Positions 29,449 to 38,738 of a stretch of DNA of 64,000 bases are shown one piece after another. This DNA comes from Bifidobacterium commune. Lineage in GTDB: Bacteria > Actinomycetota > Actinomycetes > Actinomycetales > Bifidobacteriaceae. The DNA lies in assembly GCF_900094885.1 (NCBI RefSeq), contig NZ_FMBL01000002.1, positions 240,638 to 304,637 on the forward strand, written 5' to 3'. The notes beneath the pieces were generated by a model. It saw only the letters and a program-made list of their open reading frames with translations. It was not told where the DNA came from and did not search any database. Every line of letters starts with the position of its first letter. Within the stretch, counting starts at the first letter, position 1. The position numbers were made by a program, and so were the translations under genes.

Positions 29449-29469
29449 CTTGAGTCTTCCAGACTCAAG
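29449..29469 (-). promoter_or_regulatory. HAIR element (HspR operator) upstream of clpB
   Basis: CTTGAGT, seven bases, then ACTCAAG: this is an exact copy of the HspR-associated inverted repeat consensus CTTGAGT-N7-ACTCAAG. It lies 107 bases before the clpB start, in its promoter region. HspR control of clpB is established in actinobacteria including bifidobacteria, so the site marks clpB as a member of the heat-shock regulon here. Confidence 0.95.
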
Positions 29470-29565
29470 TTTTAAAAACCATTATGGTTTCACTTGATCC
29501 ATCTGTCAATGCCTTCATCTCATAAACGCAGCAACGCGTTTAAATATCAACAGATAAACATAAAG

Positions 29566-29612
29566 AGGCCGGCCAGCGGAATCAAATCCCGCCAACCGGT
29601 CCCGAAGACGCG
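29566..29612 (-). terminator. Terminator after the FAH-family gene
   Basis: On the minus strand ACCGGTTGGCGG pairs with CCGCTGGCCGG across a short loop and is followed by CTCTTTATGTTT, about 30 bases after the stop. Confidence 0.75.
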
Positions 29613-29639
29613 CATCAATATGCACCTGCACAGAAAGGA

Positions 29640-30458
29640 CTATTGAGCCTTCACGACTACATTTCGCAGAGGCCCGATACCTTCAACGGTGACAACGGCC
29701 TCGTCACGGGGGTTCAAAGAACCGGAGGCGTTGGGGGTGCCCGTCAGGATGACATCACCCGGAAGCAGTGTCGCGAAACTGGAAATCGCCGCAATCTGCT
29801 CGGGGATGGAATGAATGAGGTTGGCCGTGGTGCCGGATGCCTCAGGAACATCCTCACCGTTAAGCGTGAACGAAATTTTCGCGTCCTGCCAGTTTAGATC
29901 GGTCTCGATCCATGGGCCCAGTGGGCATGAGGTGTCGAAGCCCTTGGCACGCGTCCACATCGGGTCGGTCCCCTGCAGGTCGCGCAAGGTCACATCATTA
30001 ACACAGGTAAAGCCCAGCACGTAATCCATGGCTTTCTCAACCGGAACGTTCCTGGCGATGCGGCTGATAACTACAGCCACCTCGGGTTCAAAGTTCATGT
30101 CATCGGAGCATTCGGGGATGACAATGGGATCGTCGGGACCGATGACGGAAGTGGATGGCTTCATGAAGATAACCATCTCGCTCGGCGCATGCTCGACAGC
30201 AGACCGACCCTTGGCATGCATAAATTCAGCATGGGCCTCGTAGTTCTTGGCCAGACCGTATACCTTGGAGGGAATGACCGGCGCAAGCAGACGAACGCCG
30301 TCCTCATCAATCGCATGGCGCTCGCCCGTCGGACCGACCGGCTTGGAACCGAAGGGGTAACCGTCAAGCTCGACCAGATAATCCTTCTCGTCAGCGCCAT
30401 CGGTCTGCACAAATGCATAGTGCGGAACATCGTTATAGGAATACCGTGCAATTCTCAT
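29640..30458 (-). CDS. Fumarylacetoacetate hydrolase-family protein
   Basis: Members of this family cleave or tautomerise C-C bonds in 2-oxo/diketo acids, using a divalent metal. The 272-residue protein contains VYGLAKNYEAHAEFMHAKGR and EMVIFMKPSTSVIGPDDPIV at the family entry, the metal-binding FEPEVAVVI with acidic residues, GFTCVNDVTLRDLQ, the WTRAKGFDTSCPLGPW active-site block and LLPGDVILTGTPNASG. Annotated relatives are often called 2-hydroxyhepta-2,4-diene-1,7-dioate isomerase or acylpyruvase; the substrate is not readable. It is followed by a terminator and lies about 140 bases downstream of the YggS gene. Confidence 0.9.
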   Translation of the reverse strand: MRIARYSYNDVPHYAFVQTDGADEKDYLVELDGYPFGSKPVGPTGERHAIDEDGVRLLAPVIPSKVYGLAKNYEAHAEFMHAKGRSAVEHAPSEMVIFMKPSTSVIGPDDPIVIPECSDDMNFEPEVAVVISRIARNVPVEKAMDYVLGFTCVNDVTLRDLQGTDPMWTRAKGFDTSCPLGPWIETDLNWQDAKISFTLNGEDVPEASGTTANLIHSIPEQIAAISSFATLLPGDVILTGTPNASGSLNPRDEAVVTVEGIGPLRNVVVKAQ

Positions 30459-30595
30459 GCCTACAGCCTACGTCATTTCCGGGTCTTTGGTCATCCAAAA
30501 GCCGAAAAACCATCCCCGCCGAATAATGACGAACTCGACCAGCGAGCCTCTGCGGTTCCATCACAGATCCGCACAGCCTTGAAAAACCGATGATT

Positions 30596-31444
30596 TCAGA
30601 CGAACGCGCGCTCGCCGAAAATCGCGGTGCCGACGCGCACAATCGTTGAGCCCTCAGCAACTGCGTAGCCCATATCGTGGGTCATGCCCATCGACAGCTC
30701 GCGGCATTCCGCAGTTCCAGGCTCACCGGAGGCAAGAACCGCGTCGCGCACTCCACGCAGATGCGCAAAACCGGCGCGGATCGTCCCTTCGTCGTCGACA
30801 TGGGCACCGACGGTCATCAAACCCTGCAAACTCAGCCCTTCGAGAGCTGCAATCTGGTAGGCGAGATCGGTGGCTTCCTCGGGTTCGCAGCCCGACTTCG
30901 ACACCTCGCCCGATTCGTTGACCTCCAGCAGCACGCCGACCACGATGTTGCGAACAACGGCACGACGCGCGATTTTCTGCGCTTCTTCAAGCGAACCGAC
31001 GGATTCAATGGCGTCGACGTATGGCAGCACCTTGCCGATTTTGTTGGATTGCAGCTGGCCGATGAGATGGAAGGAGATATGGCCGTTCGGTGCGGCTTGA
31101 GAAACGCCAGAACTGTTGACATTCTGTGCGTTCGCGGCGGCACCCAGCGAAAAACCGCGTTGCGCACACCGACGAATCAACCCCTCGGCCTTGGCGGAGA
31201 TTTCCTGCGGCCGGTTCTCGCCAATCATTCGAACGCCCGCATCGATGGCTGCCATAATCTCGCCGACATCGCGCGTTTTGGTGGCCGCAAGCAACTTGAC
31301 CGACCCGGTCTCACGCCCAGACGCAGCTTCGGCCTGCGCAATGTCGTCAAGCACGCGGTGCACGCCGTCAGCGATTTCCTTGATTCTATCCTCGTTGATG
31401 ACCTCGTTGGCGAGATCCTTGTGATCCATATAAGCAGTCATCAT
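30596..31444 (-). CDS. YggS-type pyridoxal phosphate homeostasis protein
   Basis: PLP-binding protein of the alanine racemase-like TIM-barrel fold that buffers pyridoxal 5'-phosphate. The 282 residues contain VKLLAATKTRDVGEIMAAID with the PLP-binding Lys, GENRPQEISAKAEGL, ISFHLIGQLQSNKIGKVLPY and SMGMTHDMGYAVAEGSTIVR with the phosphate-binding Ser/Gly loop. This set is diagnostic. About 35 residues of low conservation lie between the second and third motifs. GTGGGGA precedes the ATGATG at 31444/31441. In other bacteria yggS is near cell-division genes; here it stands alone. Confidence 0.92.
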   Translation of the reverse strand: MMTAYMDHKDLANEVINEDRIKEIADGVHRVLDDIAQAEAASGRETGSVKLLAATKTRDVGEIMAAIDAGVRMIGENRPQEISAKAEGLIRRCAQRGFSLGAAANAQNVNSSGVSQAAPNGHISFHLIGQLQSNKIGKVLPYVDAIESVGSLEEAQKIARRAVVRNIVVGVLLEVNESGEVSKSGCEPEEATDLAYQIAALEGLSLQGLMTVGAHVDDEGTIRAGFAHLRGVRDAVLASGEPGTAECRELSMGMTHDMGYAVAEGSTIVRVGTAIFGERAFV

Positions 31445-31654
31445 TCCCCACTTCCGCTTCGTTTTACCGACTCCATATTATGCATGCCCATGCGGAACCA
31501 CAATAAATCACGTAACTCAGAAAAACACCAACCAGAACAATATAAATATGTCGCGTTATATAGCGATAGGCAAAAGCCGACATCCCAGTGTTCACTGGTA
31601 CGGCTTGCACATGAAATGGCTACTACTGTCCTCAATCATTTCAGAATGAAATCA

Positions 31655-31705
31655 GAAAAGGTGCGATCAGCGTGATTGCCTAACGCCAATCACACCTTTT
31701 CATCG
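31655..31705 (-). terminator. Terminator of the trp operon
   Basis: On the minus strand AAAAGGTGTGATTGG can pair with CAATCAC and with the distal GCACCTTTT, forming a long hairpin just after trpA. It closes the trpE-trpA transcript. Confidence 0.75.
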
Positions 31706-31728
31706 ACCTAGCGAACAGTGAGCCGATC

Positions 31729-32568
31729 TCAGTTCAGCCCGTGAACAGCTTCAGCCAACGAACGGACATACTCGCAAACATAGGGCACCGAGTCCTCGCC
31801 ATGCTCTCCAACCATGCGCACGATGGCCGAACCAACGATGGCACCACCGGAATCCGCAGCCATCTGGACGGCCTGCTCAGGAGTCGAGATGCCGAAGCCG
31901 ATGGCGACGGGCACGTCGGTGACGGAACGCACTTCGCGCACCATGCCCTTCACATCGCTGGTGATTTCCTTGCGGACGCCGGTGACGCCAAGCGAGCTGA
32001 CACAATAGATGAAGCCTTTGGCGTCCGAGGCGATGCTGTGGATGCGCTCGTGCGAGGTCGGCGCGATGAGGCTGACCAGATCGATCCCCTCGGCAGCGAG
32101 CGGCTCGTCGAATTCCGGCTTTTCCTCGTGCGGCACGTCCGGCAAAATCACACCGTCGAGCCCGACTTCAGCGGCGCGATGCGCGAAACGCTCGAGACCG
32201 TAGGAATAAAGCACGTTGGCATAGGTCATGAAGACCATCGGCGTATTGATGCCGTGCTCCCTCCGGAGACGGGCGACCAGCGCAAAGGCGTCATCGGTGG
32301 TGGTACCGGCCGCGAGGGCACGGTTGCTCGCCTCCTGAATGACCGGTCCCTCGGCGGTTGGGTCGGAGAAGGGCACGCCCAGTTCGATGAGGTCGGCACC
32401 AGCTTCGACCATGGCCGGCACAAGTTTCTCGGTCAGGGCGATTGAGGGGTCGCCGATGGTGACGAACGGAATGAAGGCCTTGCGGCGGCAGCCGTCGGCG
32501 GCCGTGAACGCCTGGGCAATACGGGACCGGCGGACACCGGCCTGCCGGGTCTGTGTTGTCTCAGTCAT
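31729..32568 (-). CDS. trpA: Tryptophan synthase alpha chain
   Basis: TrpA cleaves indole-3-glycerol phosphate to indole and glyceraldehyde 3-phosphate; indole is channelled to TrpB. The 279-residue TIM barrel has [12 protein letters not shown] at the entry, [20 protein letters not shown] with the catalytic Glu and Asp, [40 protein letters not shown] and the phosphate-binding [22 protein letters not shown] 32568 follows GGGGAGGATC and overlaps the trpB stop by eight bases. It is the last gene of the operon before its terminator. Confidence 0.97.
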   Translation of the reverse strand: MTETTQTRQAGVRRSRIAQAFTAADGCRRKAFIPFVTIGDPSIALTEKLVPAMVEAGADLIELGVPFSDPTAEGPVIQEASNRALAAGTTTDDAFALVARLRREHGINTPMVFMTYANVLYSYGLERFAHRAAEVGLDGVILPDVPHEEKPEFDEPLAAEGIDLVSLIAPTSHERIHSIASDAKGFIYCVSSLGVTGVRKEITSDVKGMVREVRSVTDVPVAIGFGISTPEQAVQMAADSGGAIVGSAIVRMVGEHGEDSVPYVCEYVRSLAEAVHGLN

Positions 32569-33760
32569 GAAGATCCTCCCCACGATAACGGGCGATTGCC
32601 GCCACATCCTTGTCTCCACGACCGGACAAGGTGACGATGATGCTTTCGTCCTTCGGCAAGGTCGGCGCGAGCTTGATTGCGTAAGCCACGGCATGCACAC
32701 TCTCGATGGCCGGAATGATGCCTTCGATACGGCTCAGGTATTCGAACGCATCGACCGCTTCGTCATCGGTAACGGGGACATATTCGGCACGTCCGGAATC
32801 CTTCAGCGCCGCATGCTCGGGCCCGACGCCCGGGTAGTCAAGACCGGCGGAAATGCTGTAGACCGGTGCGATCTGGCCGTATTCGTCCTGGCAGAAATAA
32901 CTCTTCATGCCGTGGAAGATGCCAAGCGAACCGGTGTTCATGGTAGCTGCGGTGTCCTTGGTATCAATGCCGCGACCTGCCGCCTCGCAGCCGATGAGCC
33001 GCACGTCCGTGTCATCGATGAAATTATAGAAGCTACCGATGGCATTCGAACCGCCGCCGACGCAGGCGATGACAGCTGCCGGCAACTTGCCCTCATCCTC
33101 AAGAATCTGCTCGCGGGCTTCTTTAGAAATGACAGCCTGGAAGTCGCGTACCATTGTGGGGAACGGGTGCGGGCCCATGCATGAACCAAGGCAGTAATGG
33201 GTGTCGCTGATGCGTCGCGTCCATTCGCGGAACGTCTCGGACACCGCGTCCTTGAGTGTGGCGGTGCCGGCGGTCACACCGCGCACTTCCGCCCCAAGCA
33301 GGCGCATACGGTAGACGTTAAGCGCCTGACGCTCCATATCCTCCTGGCCCATATAGACCACGCACTCCATGCCAAACAGCGCTGCGGCCGTAGCCGTGGC
33401 CACACCATGCTGACCGGCTCCGGTTTCCGCAATAAGCCTCGTTTTGCCCATGCGCTGTGCAAGAAGGGCCTGACCAAGCACGTTGTTGATTTTGTGCGCA
33501 CCGGTGTGGTTCAGGTCTTCACGCTTGAGATAGACCTTGGCACCACCGAGATCCTTGGTCATATTTTCGGCGCAATACAGCATCGAAGGCCGACCGGCGT
33601 ATTGTTTCTCCAGGTCGTCGAGCTCAGCGACGAAGTCCGAATCATTCTTGTAATGGCCGTAGGCCTCCTCCAGCTCGTTGACGGCGCCCATCAGCGTCTC
33701 GGGGATGTATTGTCCTCCGTGAACACCGAAGCGCCCTTTTGACGTGGGCGAGTTGGTCAT
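32561..33760 (-). CDS. trpB: Tryptophan synthase beta chain
   Basis: PLP enzyme that joins indole and serine to give tryptophan. The 399 residues contain [20 protein letters not shown] with the Schiff-base Lys, [20 protein letters not shown] with the catalytic Glu, [14 protein letters not shown] (PLP phosphate loop) and [11 protein letters not shown] at the end. This is the standard TrpB1 form that pairs with TrpA. It overlaps trpA by eight bases and lies about 128 bases after trpF, a wider gap than the rest of the operon. Confidence 0.98.
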   Translation of the reverse strand: MTNSPTSKGRFGVHGGQYIPETLMGAVNELEEAYGHYKNDSDFVAELDDLEKQYAGRPSMLYCAENMTKDLGGAKVYLKREDLNHTGAHKINNVLGQALLAQRMGKTRLIAETGAGQHGVATATAAALFGMECVVYMGQEDMERQALNVYRMRLLGAEVRGVTAGTATLKDAVSETFREWTRRISDTHYCLGSCMGPHPFPTMVRDFQAVISKEAREQILEDEGKLPAAVIACVGGGSNAIGSFYNFIDDTDVRLIGCEAAGRGIDTKDTAATMNTGSLGIFHGMKSYFCQDEYGQIAPVYSISAGLDYPGVGPEHAALKDSGRAEYVPVTDDEAVDAFEYLSRIEGIIPAIESVHAVAYAIKLAPTLPKDESIIVTLSGRGDKDVAAIARYRGEDLHD

Positions 33761-33888
33761 GATTGTGCTCCTTTGTATAACTTCATATTAACGGTCGTTA
33801 TTCTTTGCGGCTTACGGTGTCCGCCAATCGGTTTGCATTCATCCGCCACCGGGAACCCGCACATTGCCGAATGGGCTTATTCATGCCT

Positions 33889-34617
33889 CTATTCGGGTTG
33901 ACGGTAACCTCCGACTTCGCCGGCGGTCTCCCGGACAGCCGCAACCACGGAGGACATCTTGCTCGGATCCTTGAGTCCGTCGGTTTCGATGCCGGAACTG
34001 AGATCGACGCCGAACGGGTGCGTTGCGGCAATGGCCCGAGTAACGTTGTCGGCCGCAAGTCCACCAGCTAGCATGAACGGACGGCGAACCCCTTGCGCAA
34101 GCGACCAATCGAACGTTTGCCCATCGCCGGAGCCCGCATCGAGAAGAATCATATCGGCCGAAGACTCAACGGCATGCGCGACATCTCCTTCGCTGTGAAC
34201 CGTGAATGCCTGCATAATCGGCACCTCGACCAACGCATGCAGACGATCGATATATTGCGCATCCTCTTCGCCGTGCAACTGGACGACATCAAGGACCGCC
34301 TGACGAACCACGTCAGCCACGGTTTGCGCAGGCTGGTTTACGAACACACCCACCGCACACGGCTTCTCGTGGCCGGTTTCGTCGGCCTTCGAGCGCAACC
34401 GTTCAACCAACTCAGCCGCACGTTCAGCCGAGACGCTACGGCGCGAACCAGGAACGTCGATGATGAACCCAACGGCATCGGGCATTGCTGCGATTGCGGC
34501 ATCAACGTCCTGTTCGCGTTTCAGCCCGCACAGCTTGACTTTGCAGCCCAGCGCATCTTTTAGGCCCATACCTCCAGCCACGCCAGCATAGCGTGTCGCC
34601 GCAGCGCCGGCCATCAC
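33889..34617 (-). CDS. trpF: Phosphoribosylanthranilate isomerase
   Basis: TrpF converts N-(5-phosphoribosyl)anthranilate to CdRP, step three after anthranilate. The 242-residue barrel shows KVKLCGLKREQDVDAAI with the catalytic Cys, VGFIIDVPGSRRSV, VVQLHGEEDAQYIDRL, ILLDAGSGDGQTFDWSLA with the catalytic Asp, FMLAGGLAADNVTRAI and FGVDLSSGIETDGLKDPSKM. The first 25 residues are extra. The start at 34617 overlaps the trpC stop (ATGA). A separate TrpF is worth noting, since many actinobacteria lack one and use bifunctional PriA instead. Confidence 0.95.
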   Translation of the reverse strand: MMAGAAATRYAGVAGGMGLKDALGCKVKLCGLKREQDVDAAIAAMPDAVGFIIDVPGSRRSVSAERAAELVERLRSKADETGHEKPCAVGVFVNQPAQTVADVVRQAVLDVVQLHGEEDAQYIDRLHALVEVPIMQAFTVHSEGDVAHAVESSADMILLDAGSGDGQTFDWSLAQGVRRPFMLAGGLAADNVTRAIAATHPFGVDLSSGIETDGLKDPSKMSSVVAAVRETAGEVGGYRQPE

Positions 34618-35468
34618 ACCGCCTCGCGTTCCGTAACAACGGACTGGGCACCACCACGAAGAGCCGCGAGCGCCGCGGTCTTGTCGGACGAACGCATGAG
34701 CGTCTCACCGATCAGCACTGCATCAACCCCGACCTTTTCGAGCGCGGCCACATCATCGGCATTGCGCACGCCGCTTTCGGAGACGAACACCCGGTCATCG
34801 CCAACAGTTGGCCGCAAATCAATACTGTGGTCAAAGTTCACTTCAAAGGTGCGCAGGTCGCGGTTGTTGACGCCGATCACGCGGGCTCCGGCGGCGACAG
34901 CACGCGGCACTTCCTCGGGATGGTAGGCCTCCACCAGCACACTCATGCCGAGCTCATGCGCCAACGCCAGATAATCCGCCAACTGCTTGTCGTCGAGAAT
35001 CGAACAGATAAGCAGCACCGCCGAGGCACCACACTCGCGCGCCTGATAGATCATGTATTCGTCCACCACGAAGTCCTTGCGCAGCACGGGAATATTAACC
35101 GTTTGCACGACCTCGCGCAGATGATCGTCGGATCCCTTGAACCACGTCGGCTCGGTCAGACAGCTGATGGCTGCCGCCCCAGCTTTTTCATAATCGCGGG
35201 CGATGTCGAGGTAGGGATAATCTTGCGCGATGATGCCTTTGCTCGGGGAAGCCTGCTTCAACTCGCAGATAAAACTCATGCCCGGGGCCTTCAATGCCCT
35301 TTCGAACGGAAACGCCGCTTCTCCACACTTCCCGCCCTTGAGCTTACGACAAGCCACCTCACGAGCGCCCTTCTCCACGTCGGCCTGTGGCACGCGCGCC
35401 TTTTCTTCGACCACACGCTCTCGGGTCTTTGTGGCGATGCGTTGCAAAATGTTGTCGAAATTGTTCAT
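34614..35468 (-). CDS. trpC: Indole-3-glycerol phosphate synthase
   Basis: TrpC closes the pyrrole ring of CdRP to form indole-3-glycerol phosphate. The 284 residues contain FICELKQASPSKGIIAQDYP with catalytic Glu and Lys, AISCLTEPTWFKGSDDHL, PVLRKDFVVDEYMIYQAREC, VIGVNNRDLRTFEVNFDHS and VSESGVRNADDVAALEKVGV followed by LIGETLMRS. ATG 35468 comes directly after the trpD stop. It overlaps trpF by four bases. A longer open frame to 35732 lies inside trpD and is not used. Confidence 0.97.
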   Translation of the reverse strand: MNNFDNILQRIATKTRERVVEEKARVPQADVEKGAREVACRKLKGGKCGEAAFPFERALKAPGMSFICELKQASPSKGIIAQDYPYLDIARDYEKAGAAAISCLTEPTWFKGSDDHLREVVQTVNIPVLRKDFVVDEYMIYQARECGASAVLLICSILDDKQLADYLALAHELGMSVLVEAYHPEEVPRAVAAGARVIGVNNRDLRTFEVNFDHSIDLRPTVGDDRVFVSESGVRNADDVAALEKVGVDAVLIGETLMRSSDKTAALAALRGGAQSVVTEREAV

Positions 35469-35469
35469 A

Positions 35470-36522
35470 TCAGGCCTCTCCTTCCGTGTACTTCTCTGCG
35501 AACGCCTGCGAATCTGCGACGATGGTGTCCAGCGCACTTGTCGCGTTGCCCGACGAAATCTGTTCACGAGCCAGCCCGATGCCTTCGCCGATGGAAGGCG
35601 TGGCGCCGGCGACATACAGTGCACAGCCAGCGTTGAACAGTGATGCCTCGAGTTTGGCCCCGGTCTGCTTGCCCGCAAAAATGGCACGAACCGTCGCCGC
35701 GTTCTCCTCGGGAGTACCGCCAAGCAGATCATCTTTCTTGCAGCGCTTGAGTCCGAATTCCTCCGGTGTCAGCGTCATTGCATGATATTCTCCGTCGCGC
35801 AGTTCGCAGACCGCGGTTTCGGCGGAAAGAGAGACCTCGTCCATCCGATCGCGGCCATAGACCACCATCGCCCGCTTCACACCGAGGCTTTCCAGTACGT
35901 GCGCGATTGGCTCGACGAGATATTCGTTGTAGACGCCGAGCAGGAAATAGTCGGGTCTGGCAGGGTTGGTCAGAGGACCGAGAATGTTGAAAACCGTGCG
36001 AAATCCGAGCTCCTTGCGAATCGGACCAACGTAACGCATCGCCGAATGATAGAGCTGGGCGAACAGAAATGCGAAATTGTCCTTTTCCAGCAATTCGACC
36101 GCTTCTTCGGGAGCCAAGGAAAGGTTCACGCCCAGCGCTTCGAGGCAGTCGGCAGTGCCGCACTTCGAGCTGGCCGCACGGTTGCCGTGCTTGCTGACCT
36201 TCACTCCGGCTGCCGCGCAAATAAGCGCCGCTGTTGTGGAAATGTTGAAGGTATTGGAGTTGTCGCCGCCCGTGCCGACGATATCCAACGTGGAAAAACC
36301 TGGATGCGACACCGTGGTAGCCAGCTCTCGCATGGCAGCTGCGCATCCGGCGATCTCATCAATGGTTTCGGCTTTGGCGGACTTGGTAGAAAGCGCCGCC
36401 AGGAAGGCCGCATTCTGGGTGGGAGTCGATTCGCCACCCATGATTTCTTTCATCGCTCGATATGCCTCATCGTAGGTCAGGTCGTGCTTGTTGACGATTT
36501 TGATGATGGCCTCACTGATCAT
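35470..36522 (-). CDS. trpD: Anthranilate phosphoribosyltransferase
   Basis: TrpD transfers phosphoribose from PRPP to anthranilate. The 350 residues show the family glycine-rich loop [40 protein letters not shown] and the [21 protein letters not shown] block (here [20 protein letters not shown]). AAGGAGG lies five bases before ATG 36522. The stop is immediately followed by trpC. A 54-base gap separates it from the truncated trpG, in contrast to the tight coupling of most genes here. Confidence 0.98.
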   Translation of the reverse strand: MISEAIIKIVNKHDLTYDEAYRAMKEIMGGESTPTQNAAFLAALSTKSAKAETIDEIAGCAAAMRELATTVSHPGFSTLDIVGTGGDNSNTFNISTTAALICAAAGVKVSKHGNRAASSKCGTADCLEALGVNLSLAPEEAVELLEKDNFAFLFAQLYHSAMRYVGPIRKELGFRTVFNILGPLTNPARPDYFLLGVYNEYLVEPIAHVLESLGVKRAMVVYGRDRMDEVSLSAETAVCELRDGEYHAMTLTPEEFGLKRCKKDDLLGGTPEENAATVRAIFAGKQTGAKLEASLFNAGCALYVAGATPSIGEGIGLAREQISSGNATSALDTIVADSQAFAEKYTEGEA

Positions 36523-36576
36523 CAGGTCCTCCTTCGCCTTGGTGACGGTTGCTAATAAATGGTTCGACAGGTTGAT

Positions 36577-36825
36577 TCATGCGCTTCTCCGATCGCCAAA
36601 ACGATCGACAACGGCGATGAAGTTCCTCAACATCGTTTCGCCTTGTGGACTCAGGATGCTTTCGGGATGGAGCTGAACACCAAAAAGCGGGCGCGCGACA
36701 TGCTGCACGGCCATGATTTCATCCGAATCGACGGTGCGCACGACGCGCACGTCCGGCAGGACGGAGCCGATGAGCTGGTAAAGATTGTATGAGAAGCTGT
36801 CGTAATTGTCGACGATGGTAATCAT
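36577..36825 (-). pseudogene. trpG: Anthranilate synthase glutamine amidotransferase with large internal deletion
   Basis: The 82 residues start like TrpG (MITIVDNYDSFSYNLYQLIG) and end like TrpG (FGVQLHPESILSPQGETMLR with its His-Pro-Glu-Ser triad motif). The normal middle, about 110-120 residues including the nucleophile Cys in GxCLGHQ, is missing. The frame is kept, so an in-frame deletion of about 350 bases is the simplest reading; the join lies near VRVVRTVDSDEIMAVQH. GGAGGTG precedes ATG 36825, which overlaps the trpE stop (ATGA). The product cannot hydrolyse glutamine. TrpE may use free ammonia or borrow another amidotransferase. Sequencing or assembly error is possible. Confidence 0.85.
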
Positions 36826-38408
36826 GCCACACCTCCGTTCGCCTGCACGACGGCGTTCATCACGGCGCGCGCCTTGTTGCGGCATTCCTCGAACTCCTTG
36901 TCGGGGTCAGAATCCGCTACGATTCCAGCACCTGATTGCACGCAAAGCCTGTCTCGATGCTTGAACGCGAGACGGATGTCGATGCATGTATCGAGATTGC
37001 CGGAGAAATCGAGATAACCGATCGCACCACCGTAAATTCCTCGAGAAGAACCTTCAAGCTCCGAAATAATCTGGCAGGCGCGGATTTTAGGTGCTCCAGA
37101 AAGAGTGCCAGCAGGAAGCACCAAGTCCACCACATCCAGCGCATCCTTGCCATCGGCCAGTTCGCCGGCCACCGTGGAACCGATGTGCATGACATGCGAA
37201 AAGCGCACGATATCGTGCAGCCGCTCCACCTCGACACTGCCGAGTTTGGACACGCGACCGATGTCGTTGCGCCCGAGATCTACCAACATGTTGTGTTCGG
37301 CCAGTTCCTTCTCATTGTGCAACAAATCATGCTCGATGCGCCGGTCCTCCTCGGTGGTCTCACCGCGCGGACGAGTGCCGGCTAGCGGATAGGTGAGCAG
37401 CCTCCCATTTTCGAGGCGCACCAGTGTTTCGGGCGAGGCCGCGGCGATTTCGATGTTGTCGCTGGACATAAAGACCATATACGGGCTCGGGTTTTCGGCA
37501 CGCATCAACCGGTATGTGTCGAACAGACTTCCCGATGCCTGCGCGACAATCGGATTGGAAAGCACGACCTGGAAAATATCGCCGTCATGGATGTAGCGCT
37601 TCGCTTTGCCGACAATATCCGCGTAACGAGAGCAGTTAGGGGTCGGCTCAAGCTCGTTCTCAAAGTTCAATGGCCTGAACTCGTAACGCCGTCCGTCTTC
37701 GAGAATACATTGCATTTCATCGATGCGATGAACCGCACGCTCATAGGAAGCGTCCACATCATCGACATCGACGCCGGCAATGAGTTGAAGACGCTGACGG
37801 TAGGAATCGAAAGAAATGAGCTGATCGAAAAGCATCAAATCGACATCGGGCATATTCGCACGATCCTGTGCCGCTCGTTTCAGCACCGGCTCGGCATACG
37901 CCAGGTATTCGAAGGAGAAGTAACCGACCAGACCGCCGGCGAATGGCGGAAAACCTTCAAGGCAGGGGCTGCAATATCGGATAAGCACGTCCCGTATCGC
38001 TTCCTTGGGATGATCGACATGGCTCCGTTCCACCACGGTGTCTTGCGTGCCATGGCCTGCGGAAGCAACATGCTTGACTGTAAGCTCGCCGTCCTTGCAG
38101 GTCAGCTCGAGCTGCGGCGCAAAGCCGAGGAAACTGTAACGACCAAGCCGCTGACCCGCCTCCGCGCTCTCGAACAGGAAGCAATGGTTGGAAACCGCAC
38201 GCACGCGGCGCATGGCCTCAATGGTGGTCAGACGGTCTGCAAGCAGCTCGCGCATCACGGGGATACGGCGATAGGGACCGGTTTTCGCCAGCTCACGCAC
38301 CTCTTCGATCGAGGGGCGAATATCCGAGCACTCGGTTTGCACGCTCGAAGCGCGTCGAGTGATCGATTCGCCGCCCGCGCCCACAGCGCCGTTCTTGTGC
38401 ACACTCAT
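36822..38408 (-). CDS. trpE: Anthranilate synthase component I
   Basis: TrpE makes anthranilate from chorismate and ammonia and is the committed step to tryptophan. The 528 residues hold the complete chorismate-binding fold: NPSPYMVFMSSDNIEIAAAS, AGTRPRGETTEEDRRIEHDL, EHNMLVDLGRNDIGRVSKLG, VLPAGTLSGAPKIRACQII and CVQSGAGIVADSDPDKEFEE. The N-terminal FLFESAEAGQRLGRYSFLG contains the tryptophan-feedback segment. A GAGGGGGGTG site precedes ATG 38408. It is the first gene of the operon and sits directly behind the T-box leader; its partner TrpG is truncated. Confidence 0.97.
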   Translation of the reverse strand: MSVHKNGAVGAGGESITRRASSVQTECSDIRPSIEEVRELAKTGPYRRIPVMRELLADRLTTIEAMRRVRAVSNHCFLFESAEAGQRLGRYSFLGFAPQLELTCKDGELTVKHVASAGHGTQDTVVERSHVDHPKEAIRDVLIRYCSPCLEGFPPFAGGLVGYFSFEYLAYAEPVLKRAAQDRANMPDVDLMLFDQLISFDSYRQRLQLIAGVDVDDVDASYERAVHRIDEMQCILEDGRRYEFRPLNFENELEPTPNCSRYADIVGKAKRYIHDGDIFQVVLSNPIVAQASGSLFDTYRLMRAENPSPYMVFMSSDNIEIAAASPETLVRLENGRLLTYPLAGTRPRGETTEEDRRIEHDLLHNEKELAEHNMLVDLGRNDIGRVSKLGSVEVERLHDIVRFSHVMHIGSTVAGELADGKDALDVVDLVLPAGTLSGAPKIRACQIISELEGSSRGIYGGAIGYLDFSGNLDTCIDIRLAFKHRDRLCVQSGAGIVADSDPDKEFEECRNKARAVMNAVVQANGGVA

Positions 38409-38440
38409 CGTGGCACCCCCCTCAAGACTTTCGTCTCTTT

Positions 38441-38705
38441 TGGGACTAAAAAAGCCCGTCCCAGCTGTCGCTTACAGCCAAGGACGAGCGAATGCCCGCG
38501 GTGCCACCTTGATTCACGGTCTCCCGTGCTCTTAAAGACGCCAACACGTCTCCAGCAACTGACGTATGCCTTCACGTCACAGCCTCATGGTTGTTTCTAA
38601 CCAATCGGTGCGCCCTCGGCGGCCCACTCAACGGCTCGCTTTTCGTCCCGGCTCCCACCGTCCCAGGCTCGCTCTTCGCGCGTTTCCGCCTACTTCCCCG
38701 CTTCA
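38441..38705 (-). promoter_or_regulatory. T-box leader of the trp operon
   Basis: The minus-strand leader of trpE carries a canonical T-box core, AAGGTGGCACCGCGGG (38495-38510). Its distal partner CGTCCTT (38480-38486) completes the antiterminator, and that same segment is the left arm of the competing terminator. The bulge TGGC would pair with an acceptor end GCCA, which fits a G discriminator base as in bacterial tRNA-Trp. Stem I is long and G+C rich; a candidate TGG specifier lies at 38624-38626, but I could not fold stem I with certainty. Uncharged tRNA-Trp would then allow read-through into trpE. Confidence 0.82.
38448..38486 (-). terminator. T-box attenuator terminator
   Basis: On the minus strand CGTCCTTGGCTGT pairs with ACAGCTGGGACG and is followed by GGCTTTTTT. 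It overlaps the distal arm of the antiterminator, so the two structures exclude each other, as in a transcription-terminating T-box. Confidence 0.88.
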
Positions 38706-38738
38706 TCGGTTTGCAGTGTTCAATTATCGGTAGTCAGG

